Positions 35,765-44,837 are shown, numbered from the stretch's first letter. The stretch is DNA of 64,000 nt from Streptomyces sp. CB02366 (GCF_001905905.1 NZ_LIVT01000001.1:310001-374000), one strand, 5' to 3'. Numbers and translations: made by a program. The notes: generated from the sequence alone by a model not told the origin.

Positions 35765-36717
35765 GCCGCCTCCATCCAGATGTCCGCGAGCGACTCCTCC
35801 AGGTTGATCCGGGGCCGCCAGCCGAGCCGGTCCCGGGCGGTGCGGACGTCGGCCTGCTGCCAGGCTCCGCAGCCGTCCGGGTACGGGGACGGGGTGGCGG
35901 AGAGGTGTTCCATGACGGACTCGGCGGAGGTCCGCGGGGCCCCGATGGGCAGGCGCGGGGGCGGTCCGTCCAACTCGTGGAGCGCGCCCGCGTACCCGGC
36001 GACCCGGGCCAGGACGGCGGCGGCGTCGCGGAGCCGGACGGCCCGCCCGGTGCCGATGTTGACGACGCCCTGCGCGGCGGAGAGCGAAGCGGCGTGGACG
36101 GCCCGCGCCACGTCCCGTACGTCGACGAAGTCCCGCTGCACGCCGAGGCCGCTGAGCTTCAGCTCGCCGTCGCCCGCCTGCATGGCCCGGCGCATCGCCT
36201 CGGCGAGCCGGCCGAGCGGGGAGCCCGCCGGGGTGCCGGGGCCGACCGGGGAGAAGACCCGCAGCACGACGGCGTCGAGACCGGAGCCGAGGACGAGTTC
36301 GGTGGCGGCGAGCTTGCTGACGCCGTACGGGCCGCCGGGGCGCGGTACCGCGTCCTCGGCGGTGGAGGACCCGGGCTGGGAGGGGCCGTACTCCGAGGCG
36401 CAGCCGACCTGGACGAGCCGGGCCCCGCAGCCGCTGCGGCGCAGCGCCTCGCAGACGGTGGCGACGGCGACGGTGTTGTGACGGGTGAGGTCCCGGGCGC
36501 CGCCGCGGGTGGCGCCCGCGCAGTTGACGACGACTCCGGGGTGGACGGCGTCCAGGAAGCGGGTGAGCGCCCCCGGGCTGCCGCCCGCGAGGTCGAACCG
36601 GACGTCGGCGTCGTCGCCGCGGCCGAGCGCCGTGAGGTGGACGGCGGGGTCGGCGAGCAGCCGGTCGGCGACGAAGCGGCCGAGGAATCCGTTGGCTCCG
36701 AGCAGCAGCACCCTCAT
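35752..36717 (-). CDS. NAD-dependent sugar-nucleotide epimerase
   Basis: 321 residues from an ATG at 36717. Extended SDR features are VLLLGANGFLGRFVADRLL at the N-terminus, the catalytic YGVSK (YxxxK) and RVFSPVGPG with QRDFVDVRDVA. It probably interconverts or reduces a nucleotide-linked sugar; a 4-epimerase giving UDP-Gal/GalNAc would suit the neighbouring glycosyltransferase, but this is inferred. It lies between the 8-TM protein and the spherulin-like protein in one minus-strand operon. Confidence 0.85.
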   Translation of the reverse strand: MRVLLLGANGFLGRFVADRLLADPAVHLTALGRGDDADVRFDLAGGSPGALTRFLDAVHPGVVVNCAGATRGGARDLTRHNTVAVATVCEALRRSGCGARLVQVGCASEYGPSQPGSSTAEDAVPRPGGPYGVSKLAATELVLGSGLDAVVLRVFSPVGPGTPAGSPLGRLAEAMRRAMQAGDGELKLSGLGVQRDFVDVRDVARAVHAASLSAAQGVVNIGTGRAVRLRDAAAVLARVAGYAGALHELDGPPPRLPIGAPRTSAESVMEHLSATPSPYPDGCGAWQQADVRTARDRLGWRPRINLEESLADIWMEAACRI

Positions 36718-36881
36718 CGCGCACCGCCTCGGTGCCGACGGCTCACTGCCGGTGCGGGGGATTGGGGGGTCATGGCGGGTGTCTCCTAGGTCAGTCGGTC
36801 TACGGGCGGGGAAGACCCGCGGCGTCGGCTCCGCGGGGGTGAAGCGGGTGAAGCGGGTGAAGGAGCGGGTCGGGTGGGGGT

Positions 36882-36913
36882 GGTGCGTGTCGTGGGGGGT
36901 GCGTGTCGTGGGG
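36882..36913 (-). repeat. tandem 16-base repeat in intergenic DNA
   Basis: GGTGCGTGTCGTGGGG occurs twice in direct tandem (36882-36897, 36898-36913), next to a GAAGCGGGTG repeat (36841-36860), in the 234-base gap between the membrane protein and epimerase genes. Confidence 0.7.
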
Positions 36914-36951
36914 GGGCTCAGGGGTTTCCGGTACGCCGGTCCGTCGGCGGC

Positions 36952-38166
36952 TCAGCTCCGGGTGCGGGTATGGGCGGAGGCCCGGGAGAGCGCGGGGAAG
37001 GCGTACAGCAGCAGGCCGAGCGCGGCCGCGCCGCAGGCGAGGGCGGCCACGGCGCCCGTCCCGCCTGCTGAGACAAGGGCGTTCACGGGCCGGGCGACGG
37101 GTTCGAGTCCGGGCAGCCGGGCGGAGAGGACGAGGGCGGGGGCGGCGGCCTCGACGGCGCAGGCGGCGGCGAGCGCGACCGTGCCGGGCTCCGGCAGTCC
37201 GTGCGCGGCGAGCAGCCGGGCCACGAAGAACAGGACCCCGAGGGCGACGGCTCCGACCGTCGCGCCGCCTCCGGCGAAGCCGGCCAGGTGCAGCAGGGGC
37301 AGCAGCGCACCGAGGAAGAGGGCGACGGCGGCGAGCAGCAGAGGGCGCACGCCCGCGCCGAACTCCTCCAGGGCGCGGCTGCCGGCCAGTTTGCGGTGGG
37401 CCCGGACGGTGAAGAGGTGGGCGCACCAGGCGGCCGGGGCGACGGCGGCGGCGAGGCCGAGCAGCGGGGCGGGGGTACCGTTCCACGGCCCGTCCGGGCC
37501 ACCCGTCATGACCTGGTCGAGCAGTCCCTCGCCGTACACCGCGTAGCTCAGCAGCCAGCAGCCGTACAGGCCCGCGCGTCCCGCTCCCCCGGGGGCGCGC
37601 AGGGGCCCGCGCCCCAGGCAGGCGCGCAGCGCCAGGCAGGCCAGCAGGGCGCCGAGGACGGTGACGAGGGAGCGCGCCCCGTCGTCGAGGACGCCCTCGG
37701 TGGCCCGCAGCGCTCCGGCGGTCGCCAGGCAGACGGCGCCGGGGAGCAGCGCGAGCAGCGTCCAGGCGGCCCGGTCCCCGGTGTCGGGGCCGGGCGGCGC
37801 GGCCGACGGGCCGCCGGGCGCGGGCCGGTGCGCCCGGGGAGGCATGCGGGCGTACAGCTCCTCTGCGAGGGCGAAGACGTCCCGGTGGCGGTAGCGGGCG
37901 ACGGTGCGGTCGGTGAGGCCGTGCGCCTCCAGACCGGCGGCGATCTCCAGCGGGTCCACGGCCCGTTCGCACAGGTCGCGGTGGTGGCGCAGCAGGGACG
38001 TCACGGGGTCGGCCGGTCCGCGACGGCCTCCTGCGGAGGGCCGCCGCGCCGGGGTGCGGGCCGCGATCTCCGCGGGCCGCTCGGGGGCGGGCGCGGGCCG
38101 CTCAGGTGCGGGCGCGGGCCGCTCAGGTGCGGCGGCAGGGGCCGCCGGGTCGTCCGGACGGGTCAT
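36952..38166 (-). CDS. polytopic membrane protein of the sugar operon
   Basis: 404 residues from the ATG at 38166, with GGAGA seven bases upstream. A frame continues back to an ATG at 38409 that overlaps the glycosyltransferase stop, but its extra 81 residues are Pro/Arg/Gly low complexity. The N-terminal tail has three APAPERP repeats (21-base units at 38072-38134). A cytosolic helical block (RHHRDLCERAVDPLEIAAGL) is followed by about eight membrane helices. I do not recognise the family; by position it may be the membrane export or assembly partner of the PelF-like glycosyltransferase. Confidence 0.78.
   Translation of the reverse strand: MTRPDDPAAPAAAPERPAPAPERPAPAPERPAEIAARTPARRPSAGGRRGPADPVTSLLRHHRDLCERAVDPLEIAAGLEAHGLTDRTVARYRHRDVFALAEELYARMPPRAHRPAPGGPSAAPPGPDTGDRAAWTLLALLPGAVCLATAGALRATEGVLDDGARSLVTVLGALLACLALRACLGRGPLRAPGGAGRAGLYGCWLLSYAVYGEGLLDQVMTGGPDGPWNGTPAPLLGLAAAVAPAAWCAHLFTVRAHRKLAGSRALEEFGAGVRPLLLAAVALFLGALLPLLHLAGFAGGGATVGAVALGVLFFVARLLAAHGLPEPGTVALAAACAVEAAAPALVLSARLPGLEPVARPVNALVSAGGTGAVAALACGAAALGLLLYAFPALSRASAHTRTRS
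38072..38134 (-). repeat. three 21-base tandem repeats coding APAPERP
   Basis: Units 38072-38092, 38093-38113 and 38114-38134 differ at a few bases and repeat in frame. Confidence 0.85.
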
Positions 38167-38401
38167 CGAACGGTCTCCGTGATCGGGGCGGGCCGGGTGG
38201 CCGCGGTGGGCCGCGTGCGGGGTACGGGGGCGGGCGCCGGGGCCCGGCCCGCGCCCCGTGGCCGGGCCCTTCCGGCGGGCGGGGCCGCCCCCGCGGACCG
38301 GGTCGCCCGCGCGGCCGGAGTCGGCCGGGCGAGGGGAATCGGCCCGGCGGACGGGGCCGCCCCCCGGCTCCGGGTCGGCGGGGCGGTCGCCGGGCGGGTG
38401 G

Positions 38402-40318
38402 TCACGCATCGCCGCTCCCCACCGGTCCCACCGCGATCGCGCAGAGGCCCTCGGGCTCCGGCTCCCGCGTGTGCTGCGGCTCGGGCTCGCCGGGCCGGTC
38501 CGGCGACCGGATCCCGTCCGTCGCGGCCTGCCGGCACGCGGCGGGGAGCGCCGCCGGGCCCCGGGCCGCCCCCGCCCCGACCTCGCGCAGGTGTGCCCCG
38601 GGCCGGGCCCACGGGCCGGGGAGCCGCGCCTCCAGGGGAATGGCGAAGGGCAGGGGGTCGCCGTGGGCGTCCACCGTGTCCGCTTCCCGGCGCACCGGGG
38701 CGTGCGACATCAGCTCCAGGTAAATGCCGCGAAATGCCGCGAGGTTCTGTTCGACGGTGAAGAGTTCGCGTGCGCGGGCGTGCGCCGCCGCGCCCAGGCG
38801 TGCACGGCGCGCGGGGTCGCGCAGCAGTGCCACACAGGCGTCCGCGAGCGCCCCGGGGTTGCGCGGGGGCACCACCAGGCCGGTGCCGCCGATGACCTCG
38901 GCGACCGCGCCCACGTCGGTGGAGACGGTGCCCCGGCCGCAGAACATGGCTTCCACCAGGCCGACCGGGAAGCCCTCGACGGTGCTGGACAGCACGATCA
39001 CGCCGCCCGCCCCGTACGCCTCCGCCAGGCCGGGGCCGTGCGGCCCGCCGACCTCCTCGAAGGTGACGGCCCGGGCGCCCTCGGCGCCGGACGCCCCGCT
39101 CCCGTCCGCACCGGGGCCCCCGCCCGGGAAGAGCCGGGCGGCCAGGTCCTTGCAGCGGGCGAGGTGGGCGGCCTCGTCGCCGTCCACCGGGGCGCCGAAG
39201 ATCCGCAGCCGGGCGTCCGGTTCGGCGCGGCGGACCTCGACGAAGGCGCGCAGGAGGGTGCCCAGGTCCTTGGCGGGTTCGATCCGGCCGACCCAGACCA
39301 GGGTGTCCGGGCCGCCCGGCCCCGCGCCCTCGCCCGTGGCGGCCGGGCGCTCGGCCTCCTCACCGACCGGGTCGAACCGCTCGGCGGCCATGCCGGGGTA
39401 GACGGTGCGCTGCTTGGCGGGGTCGGCTCCGCACCGCCGCTGCCAGCGGCGCACGTGGGTGTTGCCGGAGGTGACGAGCGCGGCCTGCCGGTAGGTCTCG
39501 GCGGCGAGGCGGCGGTGGAAACCGGCGAGGAGGGCGCGCACAGGCGCCCCGTACCCGCTGTCGGAGGCGGTCAGATAGTGGGCGCGCAGCGGTACGCCGT
39601 ACTCGGTGACCAGCAGCGGCACCCCGAAGAAGCGTTTGGCCAGGAGCCCCGGGAGGGCCGCCGCCCCGCCGGAGGCGGCGTGGCAGAGGTCGACCGCGCC
39701 CAGGCTCTCCTCGTCGTACCAGTCCAGTGAGAGCGGGCGCAGCGCGCGCTCCAGTTCCGCGGCGAAGGCGAGCAGGTCGGGGACGGTGGCGCTCCGCACG
39801 GTGCGGCCGGCGCCCCGGGCCAGGGACGCGGCCTCCAGGAGGCGGACGGCGGTCTCGGAGCGCAGCGCGGAGTGGAGTCCGCCGCGTTCGCGGGCCAGCT
39901 CGGCGAGGCCGTACAGCCCTTCGGCGAACAGCTCCGCTCCGGGGCCCGCGCCCGCTTGCGCGCCGGGCTCGTCGGGGGCGCAGACCGCGGCGGCCAGGGC
40001 GGCGAGACACCCGGCGAAGCGTCGGCGGTCGCGCCGCCCGTAGGCCTGCTCGCCCCCCGTCACCAGCCGGGCCAGCAGGCCGCGTTCGCCACTGCCGCGC
40101 AGGGCGCCGTCGTCGGGGGCCCACAGCGGCGCGGTGCGCACGCGGCTGACCTGGTGCGGCAGCCGGACCCAGCCCTGGTCCTCCTGGTGGGCGGAGCGGC
40201 TCAGCGCGAACAGGTCGAACGCGTGCTGCGGCAGCCCGCGCACCAGCCGGTCGCACCAGAGCCCGGAATCACCGGCGGCATACGGGTAACCACCGTCGGT
40301 GAGCAGTCCGATCCGCAC
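38402..40318 (-). CDS. PelF-type GT4 glycosyltransferase (DUF3492 N-domain)
   Basis: 638 residues from a GTG/ATG-region start at 40318 (MRIGLLTDGGYPYAAGDSG). The N-terminus resembles PelF (TDGGYPY with a following WCDRLVRGLP); a GT-B C-domain has VWVGRIEPAKDLGTLL and the E-x7-E motif EGFPVGLVE. The last 110 residues are variable and Pro/Gly-rich. It is a cytosolic enzyme that probably polymerises a UDP-amino-sugar or UDP-hexose. It is the first gene of the 34.9-40.3 kb operon. Confidence 0.87.
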   Translation of the reverse strand: MRIGLLTDGGYPYAAGDSGLWCDRLVRGLPQHAFDLFALSRSAHQEDQGWVRLPHQVSRVRTAPLWAPDDGALRGSGERGLLARLVTGGEQAYGRRDRRRFAGCLAALAAAVCAPDEPGAQAGAGPGAELFAEGLYGLAELARERGGLHSALRSETAVRLLEAASLARGAGRTVRSATVPDLLAFAAELERALRPLSLDWYDEESLGAVDLCHAASGGAAALPGLLAKRFFGVPLLVTEYGVPLRAHYLTASDSGYGAPVRALLAGFHRRLAAETYRQAALVTSGNTHVRRWQRRCGADPAKQRTVYPGMAAERFDPVGEEAERPAATGEGAGPGGPDTLVWVGRIEPAKDLGTLLRAFVEVRRAEPDARLRIFGAPVDGDEAAHLARCKDLAARLFPGGGPGADGSGASGAEGARAVTFEEVGGPHGPGLAEAYGAGGVIVLSSTVEGFPVGLVEAMFCGRGTVSTDVGAVAEVIGGTGLVVPPRNPGALADACVALLRDPARRARLGAAAHARARELFTVEQNLAAFRGIYLELMSHAPVRREADTVDAHGDPLPFAIPLEARLPGPWARPGAHLREVGAGAARGPAALPAACRQAATDGIRSPDRPGEPEPQHTREPEPEGLCAIAVGPVGSGDA

Positions 40319-40785
40319 GAATACACCCCCGATCTCCCTTGTGGGCGGCCACCGTTGCCTGGCGACTCGCAGCGGGACGACCGTAAGCGGATACCTCGGT
40401 GGTGCGCCGGACGGTTGTCCGTCGCACCACCGAAAGGGGTGAACCGTCGTAACTTTCCCGCCCCGGTCGCGTTCCGTCGCGATACAGCGGCCTGCCGTTA
40501 CGGAGAGTCAGGCTCGGGCCAGCCCCATCCGGGGCGCCGCGAGCAGGGGCGCGAGGGCGCGCGCCAGCGCCGGAAGCTGCCGCGGATACGGGGCCTGGGG
40601 CCTCCGGCCACCTCGTCGACCCCGCCCCGCTCGACGGCCACGCCCCGGCGCACCACCGCGAGCAGGGCGGCGGGCCGCGGCCGGGCCGGGGCGCCGAAGA
40701 CCGGGCCGATGGCCGCCTTCCGCCGCAGCTCCGCGAGCGGGCGAGGACCCGGAGGCGGCCACCCGGTCACGGGGACCGGATCAGC
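40319..40785. other. 467-base intergenic region: hairpin and possible gene remnant
   Basis: A near-perfect nested inverted repeat lies at 40397-40432 (outer arms CGGTGGTGCG and CGCACCACCG, inner CGGAC and GTCCG, one mismatch), about 80 bases upstream of the glycosyltransferase start. It may be an operator. At 40498-40770 on the minus strand an ORF starts LAELRRKAAIGPVFGAPARP, while a second frame ends LARALAPLLAAPRMGLARA. Together they look like a frameshifted remnant of a small coding sequence, but this is weak. Confidence 0.45.
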
Positions 40786-42285
40786 TCAACCCTCGGGGTA
40801 CACCCAGGGGTTGGGCTTGCACGTGACGCCTTCCAGCTCAAGGGTTTTGGTCTGCTGCTGCATGACCGGAGCGAGGGCGCCCGGGGTGCGGCAGTTCACA
40901 TGGTTGTGGCCGAGGCGATGGCCGACCTCGTGGTTGATGAGCATCTGGCGGTACGCCAGCAACTTGTCCGGACCGAAGGTGGCCGCGCCCTGGGCCCAGC
41001 GGTAGGCGTTGATCATGACACGGTCGGTCGCGGCGGAGTCGCAGGAGACATTGTCGACCGTGGTGTCCAGACCGGATTTGGCACACCAGTCGCCGGTGGT
41101 GCCGGGGCTGGCGAGCGTGATCACGAATTCCGGGGTGCCCGACGAGATCCGTTCGAAGGTCATCGCGCCGTTGTGCGCCCAACTCCGGTCGTCGTTCAGC
41201 GTCTTCTGCACGGCTTCGGCGAACAGCCCCGCATCGAGGCCGAGCCCCTTCTCCACGTCGATCCGGTACGTGCGCTTCTGCCCCTTCCCGGGGGCCTTAG
41301 CCAGGCCGGGCACCGCCTCGAACTCGCCGCTCCCCCGGAGATCGGCGGTCAGCGGAAACGGCTGCGCCATCTTGGCCGCGTACGAGAGGGGTTTGACCTG
41401 GGGCTTGGGCGAGGCATGGTTCGGGGTCGGGCGGTTGTCGGAGCGCGACGCCTCATCGCCCGGGCCCGGCCGCTCCAGGCCGGCGGCGCGCGCGGCGGCC
41501 GCGCGGCCGGCGGAGTCCTCGGCGACCTGGCCGGCGACCACGACGGCGAGCACGGTGGTCACCGCGGCGGCGGCGATTCCGGTGCACGTCCGCCCGCGGC
41601 TGCTCCGGAGGCCGGGACTTTCGTCGGGCTCCGGGGCCTGCGGCCCGGCCCCCTCGGCGCCGTCCGGGGCTGCGGGCGGCGGCGCGGCGGGCGTGCTCGC
41701 CGGGTCACCGGCGTCGAAGGCCTCCAGGAACTCCCGGCGCGGACCGGGCACCGCGGGCCCGTCGGGCGTCGGCTGCCGCCGGCCCGTCCGGCCGTCCGCG
41801 ACCCGCTGGGCCGCGCGCTGGGCGGAGATCTGGCGGGCCACGGCCTGCTGCCGGGCGTCGCCGCCCTGGGCCACGGGGCCGCCGGGGTGCGGCCGGTCGT
41901 CGCCGGGGTGCGGCCGGTCGTCGCCGGGGTGCGGCCGGTCGTCGCCGGGGCGGCGGTCCGGGCCGGGGCGCCGGCGGGGCGGGTCCACGTGCGGCGCGGG
42001 GGCTTCGTACCCCTGGCCGGGACGGACGGCCGGGCCGGTCCCCCAGCCGCCGCCCCGCTCGTGCTGTTCGGGGTGGCCGCCGCGCACCTGCGGGGCGTCG
42101 GAGGCGGACGGGCCGTGGCCGTCGCCGGTCAGCGGGGAGAACACGTCCCGCCGGTCGCCCGGCGGCGCGGGCCGCCGGCGTCGACCGGTGCCGGACGCGG
42201 GAGGCGCCGCGGCGCGCTCGCCGCCCGGTTCTTCCGTCGCGTCCGGGCGGATCGCCCCGGAGCCCTTTCGACTGTGTCGTCCCAC
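40786..42285 (-). CDS. DUF3152 membrane-anchored zincin-like protein
   Basis: 499 residues from a GTG at 42285 (MGRHSRKGSGAI). A long Pro/Arg/Gly-rich cytosolic part contains three exact GDDRPHP repeats. One membrane helix near residues 235-255 (AAAAVTTVLAVVVAGQVA) leads to an external domain with LINHEVGHRLGHNHVNC, a metzincin-like HExGHxxGxxH zinc motif. Cysteines pair in WCAKS, VSCDS and CKPNP. It corresponds in context to Rv3207c. A surface protease role is plausible from the intact motif. Confidence 0.88.
   Translation of the reverse strand: MGRHSRKGSGAIRPDATEEPGGERAAAPPASGTGRRRRPAPPGDRRDVFSPLTGDGHGPSASDAPQVRGGHPEQHERGGGWGTGPAVRPGQGYEAPAPHVDPPRRRPGPDRRPGDDRPHPGDDRPHPGDDRPHPGGPVAQGGDARQQAVARQISAQRAAQRVADGRTGRRQPTPDGPAVPGPRREFLEAFDAGDPASTPAAPPPAAPDGAEGAGPQAPEPDESPGLRSSRGRTCTGIAAAAVTTVLAVVVAGQVAEDSAGRAAAARAAGLERPGPGDEASRSDNRPTPNHASPKPQVKPLSYAAKMAQPFPLTADLRGSGEFEAVPGLAKAPGKGQKRTYRIDVEKGLGLDAGLFAEAVQKTLNDDRSWAHNGAMTFERISSGTPEFVITLASPGTTGDWCAKSGLDTTVDNVSCDSAATDRVMINAYRWAQGAATFGPDKLLAYRQMLINHEVGHRLGHNHVNCRTPGALAPVMQQQTKTLELEGVTCKPNPWVYPEG
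41881..41943 (-). repeat. three perfect 21-base tandem repeats coding GDDRPHP
   Basis: The units at 41881-41901, 41902-41922 and 41923-41943 are identical (GCCGGGGTGCGGCCGGTCGT plus C on the plus strand). Exact identity implies recent expansion. Confidence 0.95.
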
Positions 42286-42293
42286 GCCCCGGA

Positions 42294-43259
42294 TCAGCTC
42301 CCGCCGCTCTCGTCCAGCAGTTCCCGGAACGCCTGGGCGACCGCCTCCGGGTACTCCATCATCGCCACGTGCCCGGCGTCGGGCAGCGTCAGCAGCCGGG
42401 CGCCGCGGAAGGCCGCGGACGCCCTGCGCGCCATCCGGTACGAGACGAGCTGGTCCCGTCCGCCGTACACGAGCTGGGTCGGTGCGAGCACCCGCTCGGC
42501 CTGGCGCCACAGTCCCTGCTGGCCGCCCAGGGTGTACGCGTCCACGATGCCCCGGGCCGAACGCGTCATCGCGTCCCAGAAGTACGGCAGTTCCAGTCGG
42601 CGCTCCATCTCGGCCACCGCATGGCGAAAGGCTTCCTCGGAGACCCGTGCCGGATCGCCGTAACAGAGTGCCATGACTCCGCGCGTCCGCTGTTCCGCGG
42701 TCCAGTCCTTCGTCAGCCGGGCGAACAGGGATGCGACCCCCGGGACCGCCAGCAGACCGGTCGGGACGGCGGGGCGCTGCACCCGCCACTCCGGCAGGGC
42801 GGGCGAGATCAGGGTGAGGGTGCGCACCAGGTCGGGGCGGACGGCGGCGACCCGGGTGGCGACCGCACCGCCCAGCGAGTTGCCGAACAGGTGCACCGGG
42901 CCCCGGCTTTCCGCGTCCAGCAGCCGGATCACCGCGCGCGCGTGCCCCGTCACCGAGTAGTTGCCGTCGTCCGGCGGGGGCGAGTCCCCGAATCCGGGCA
43001 GGTCGACGGCTTCCCCGTCGACCACGTCGGACAGCAGCGGCATCAGCGCGGACCAGTTCTGCGACGAGCCGCCGAGCCCGTGCACGTACAGCGCGGGGGG
43101 CAGTCCGGGCAGGTCGCCCGGCCGGCAGCGGATGTGGAGGCCGATCCCCGGCAGGGACACGGTGCGCACCCGTTCGCCCTCGGCGATCCGGACGGCGCTG
43201 ACCGTGGGGGCCACCGCCGCGGCGGCGGCCTGGACGCCCGGCAGCTCGGTCGAAGACAT
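42294..43259 (-). CDS. alpha/beta hydrolase
   Basis: 321 residues from an ATG at 43259. HGLGGSSQNW gives the oxyanion hole, FGNSLGGAVA the nucleophile serine elbow, GGRDQLV the acid and DAGHVAMME the histidine. No signal peptide is seen. Substrate is unknown; esterase, lipase-like or lactonase activity is possible. Its stop lies nine bases before the DUF3152 start, so the two genes are one operon. Confidence 0.9.
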   Translation of the reverse strand: MSSTELPGVQAAAAAVAPTVSAVRIAEGERVRTVSLPGIGLHIRCRPGDLPGLPPALYVHGLGGSSQNWSALMPLLSDVVDGEAVDLPGFGDSPPPDDGNYSVTGHARAVIRLLDAESRGPVHLFGNSLGGAVATRVAAVRPDLVRTLTLISPALPEWRVQRPAVPTGLLAVPGVASLFARLTKDWTAEQRTRGVMALCYGDPARVSEEAFRHAVAEMERRLELPYFWDAMTRSARGIVDAYTLGGQQGLWRQAERVLAPTQLVYGGRDQLVSYRMARRASAAFRGARLLTLPDAGHVAMMEYPEAVAQAFRELLDESGGS

Positions 43260-43377
43260 GGGGCAATGTTACGAGAAGATCACGCCATGAATCATGTGTT
43301 CGCCGTCACAAAGCCGTATCGCGGGGTAGACGGGTAACTCCTACGCTTCATGGGGAACGACAAGAAGGGAGCGGCAC

Positions 43378-43593
43378 ATGACGGTCGACCCGAGCGACCC
43401 GGACACCTTCGAGGGCGTCCAGCCGGACGGTCCGGGGCCCGAGGCCCCCGAGGCGGACGCCGCCGAGCAGCGGGCGGAGGTCCGGCCCGAGGACGACGAG
43501 CGGGTGGAGGACGTCGACCCGGCCGTCGCCAACGAGGCGGATGTGGCGGAACAGAGCCGGGTGATCCCGCTGGACGAGGACGATTACCGGTAG
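43378..43593 (+). CDS. small acidic protein
   Basis: 71 residues from an ATG with GGGAG upstream. About one third of residues are Asp or Glu, with no hydrophobic core; it ends VIPLDEDDYR. It is probably intrinsically disordered. I recognise it only as a conserved Streptomyces hypothetical. It is divergent from the alpha/beta hydrolase and precedes the TetR gene. Confidence 0.72.
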   Translation: MTVDPSDPDTFEGVQPDGPGPEAPEADAAEQRAEVRPEDDERVEDVDPAVANEADVAEQSRVIPLDEDDYR

Positions 43594-43762
43594 TACGCCC
43601 CGCTTTGCTCCCGCGTACGGAAAGAACTGTGGCTTCCGCAGCCGTCCGGTCCGTGAAATTCTGCGTCCGCGCCGCGCACAGCCGGGTTACCCAAAAGTAC
43701 GATGGCTGTACGGCGCAGCGCGCACGGACCGGCTGTGCCGGAACACATATTTGGGAGGCGGC

Positions 43763-44404
43763 GTGACAGCCATCGAGCAGACAGAGGCGGCGCGCCCGCG
43801 GGGCACCCGCCTGCCCCGCCGCGCCCGACGCAATCAGCTGCTGGGCGCCGCGCAGGAGGTCTTCGTCGCGCAGGGCTACCACTCCGCGGCGATGGACGAC
43901 ATCGCGGAGCGGGCCGGTGTCAGCAAGCCGGTGCTCTACCAGCACTTTCCCGGAAAGCTGGAGCTCTACCTGGCCCTGCTCGACCAGCACTGCGAGTCGC
44001 TGCTCCAGGCCGTGCGCACGGCGCTGGCCTCGACGACCGACAACAAGCTGCGCGTCGAGGCGACGATGGACGCCTACTTCGCGTACGTACAGGACGAGGG
44101 CGGCGCGTTCCGGCTGGTCTTCGAGTCCGACCTGACCAACGAGCCCGCGGTGCGCGAGCGGGTCGACCGGGTCTCCCTCCAGTGCGCGGAGGCCATCTCC
44201 GACGTGATCGCCGGGGACACGGGCCTGTCCAAGGACGAGTCCATGCTGCTGGCGGTGGGGCTCGGCGGCGTCTCCCAGGTGGTGGCGCGCTACTGGCTCT
44301 CCAGCCAGTCGCCCGTCCCCCGCGACACCGCCGTCCAGCTCCTCACCTCGCTGGCCTGGCGGGGCATCGCGGGCTTCCCGCTGCACGGCGCCGAGCAGCA
44401 CTGA
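43763..44404 (+). CDS. TetR-family transcriptional regulator
   Basis: 213 residues from a GTG with GGGAGG upstream. The N-terminal HTH is typical: RRNQLLGAAQEVFVAQGYHS, DIAERAGVSKPVLYQHFPGK. The C-terminal ligand domain is related to the Rv3208 regulator. It precedes the DUF3107 gene as in mycobacteria. Its targets are unknown; the nearby hydrolase or MFS genes are possible. Confidence 0.92.
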   Translation: MTAIEQTEAARPRGTRLPRRARRNQLLGAAQEVFVAQGYHSAAMDDIAERAGVSKPVLYQHFPGKLELYLALLDQHCESLLQAVRTALASTTDNKLRVEATMDAYFAYVQDEGGAFRLVFESDLTNEPAVRERVDRVSLQCAEAISDVIAGDTGLSKDESMLLAVGLGGVSQVVARYWLSSQSPVPRDTAVQLLTSLAWRGIAGFPLHGAEQH

Positions 44405-44542
44405 GCCCCCGCGGGGCCGCGCCCGGCCCCGTGTTCGCTGCGGGCGTTGCCGGTCGGGCCTGAGCGTCCCTTCCGCCGGGCTAATGTGGCTGCGTACGGC
44501 GCGGTTCGCCGCGCGAGGACTGACCGTCGGAGGGACATAGCC

Positions 44543-44770
44543 GTGGAGGTCAAGATCGGGGTGCAGCACACGCCCCGCGAGATCGTGCTGGAGAGCGGGC
44601 TTTCCGCCGAGGACGTCGAGAGCGCGGTCGCCGCGGCACTGGGCGGCAAGGCGGAGCTGCTCAGCCTCACGGACGACAAGGGCCGCAAGGTCCTGGTGCC
44701 GGCCGACCGCATCGCGTATGTGGAGATCGGCGAGCCGACCACCCGGCGGGTGGGGTTCGGGGCGCTGTAG
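44543..44770 (+). CDS. DUF3107 family small protein
   Basis: 75 residues from a GTG with GGAGGG eight bases upstream. The chain MEVKIGVQHTPREIVLES and the end RVGFGAL are the family hallmarks (mycobacterial TB9.4/Rv3208A). It is a small alpha/beta protein without a known activity. It is followed by a very strong hairpin terminator. Confidence 0.9.
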   Translation: MEVKIGVQHTPREIVLESGLSAEDVESAVAAALGGKAELLSLTDDKGRKVLVPADRIAYVEIGEPTTRRVGFGAL

Positions 44771-44787
44771 TCCACCGGACGCGACGA

Positions 44788-44837
44788 CCACGGGAGCGGC
44801 CCGGCGGGAAGAGATTCCCGCCGGGCCGCTCCCGTGG
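44788..44837. terminator. very strong hairpin terminator
   Basis: Perfect 23-base arms and a GAGA loop, 17 bases after the DUF3107 stop. Confidence 0.9.

Noticed and set aside
38167..38409. 81-residue N-terminal extension of the 8-TM protein
   Set aside because: It is Pro/Arg/Gly low complexity and the internal ATG has a Shine-Dalgarno; kept only as an alternative start.
41881..41943. CRISPR-like spaced repeats
   Set aside because: The 21-base units are directly adjacent without spacers and are in frame inside a coding gene.
42286..43266. Upstream extension of DUF3152 into a 826-codon frame
   Set aside because: The extra part lies antiphase under the alpha/beta hydrolase, which has all catalytic motifs.
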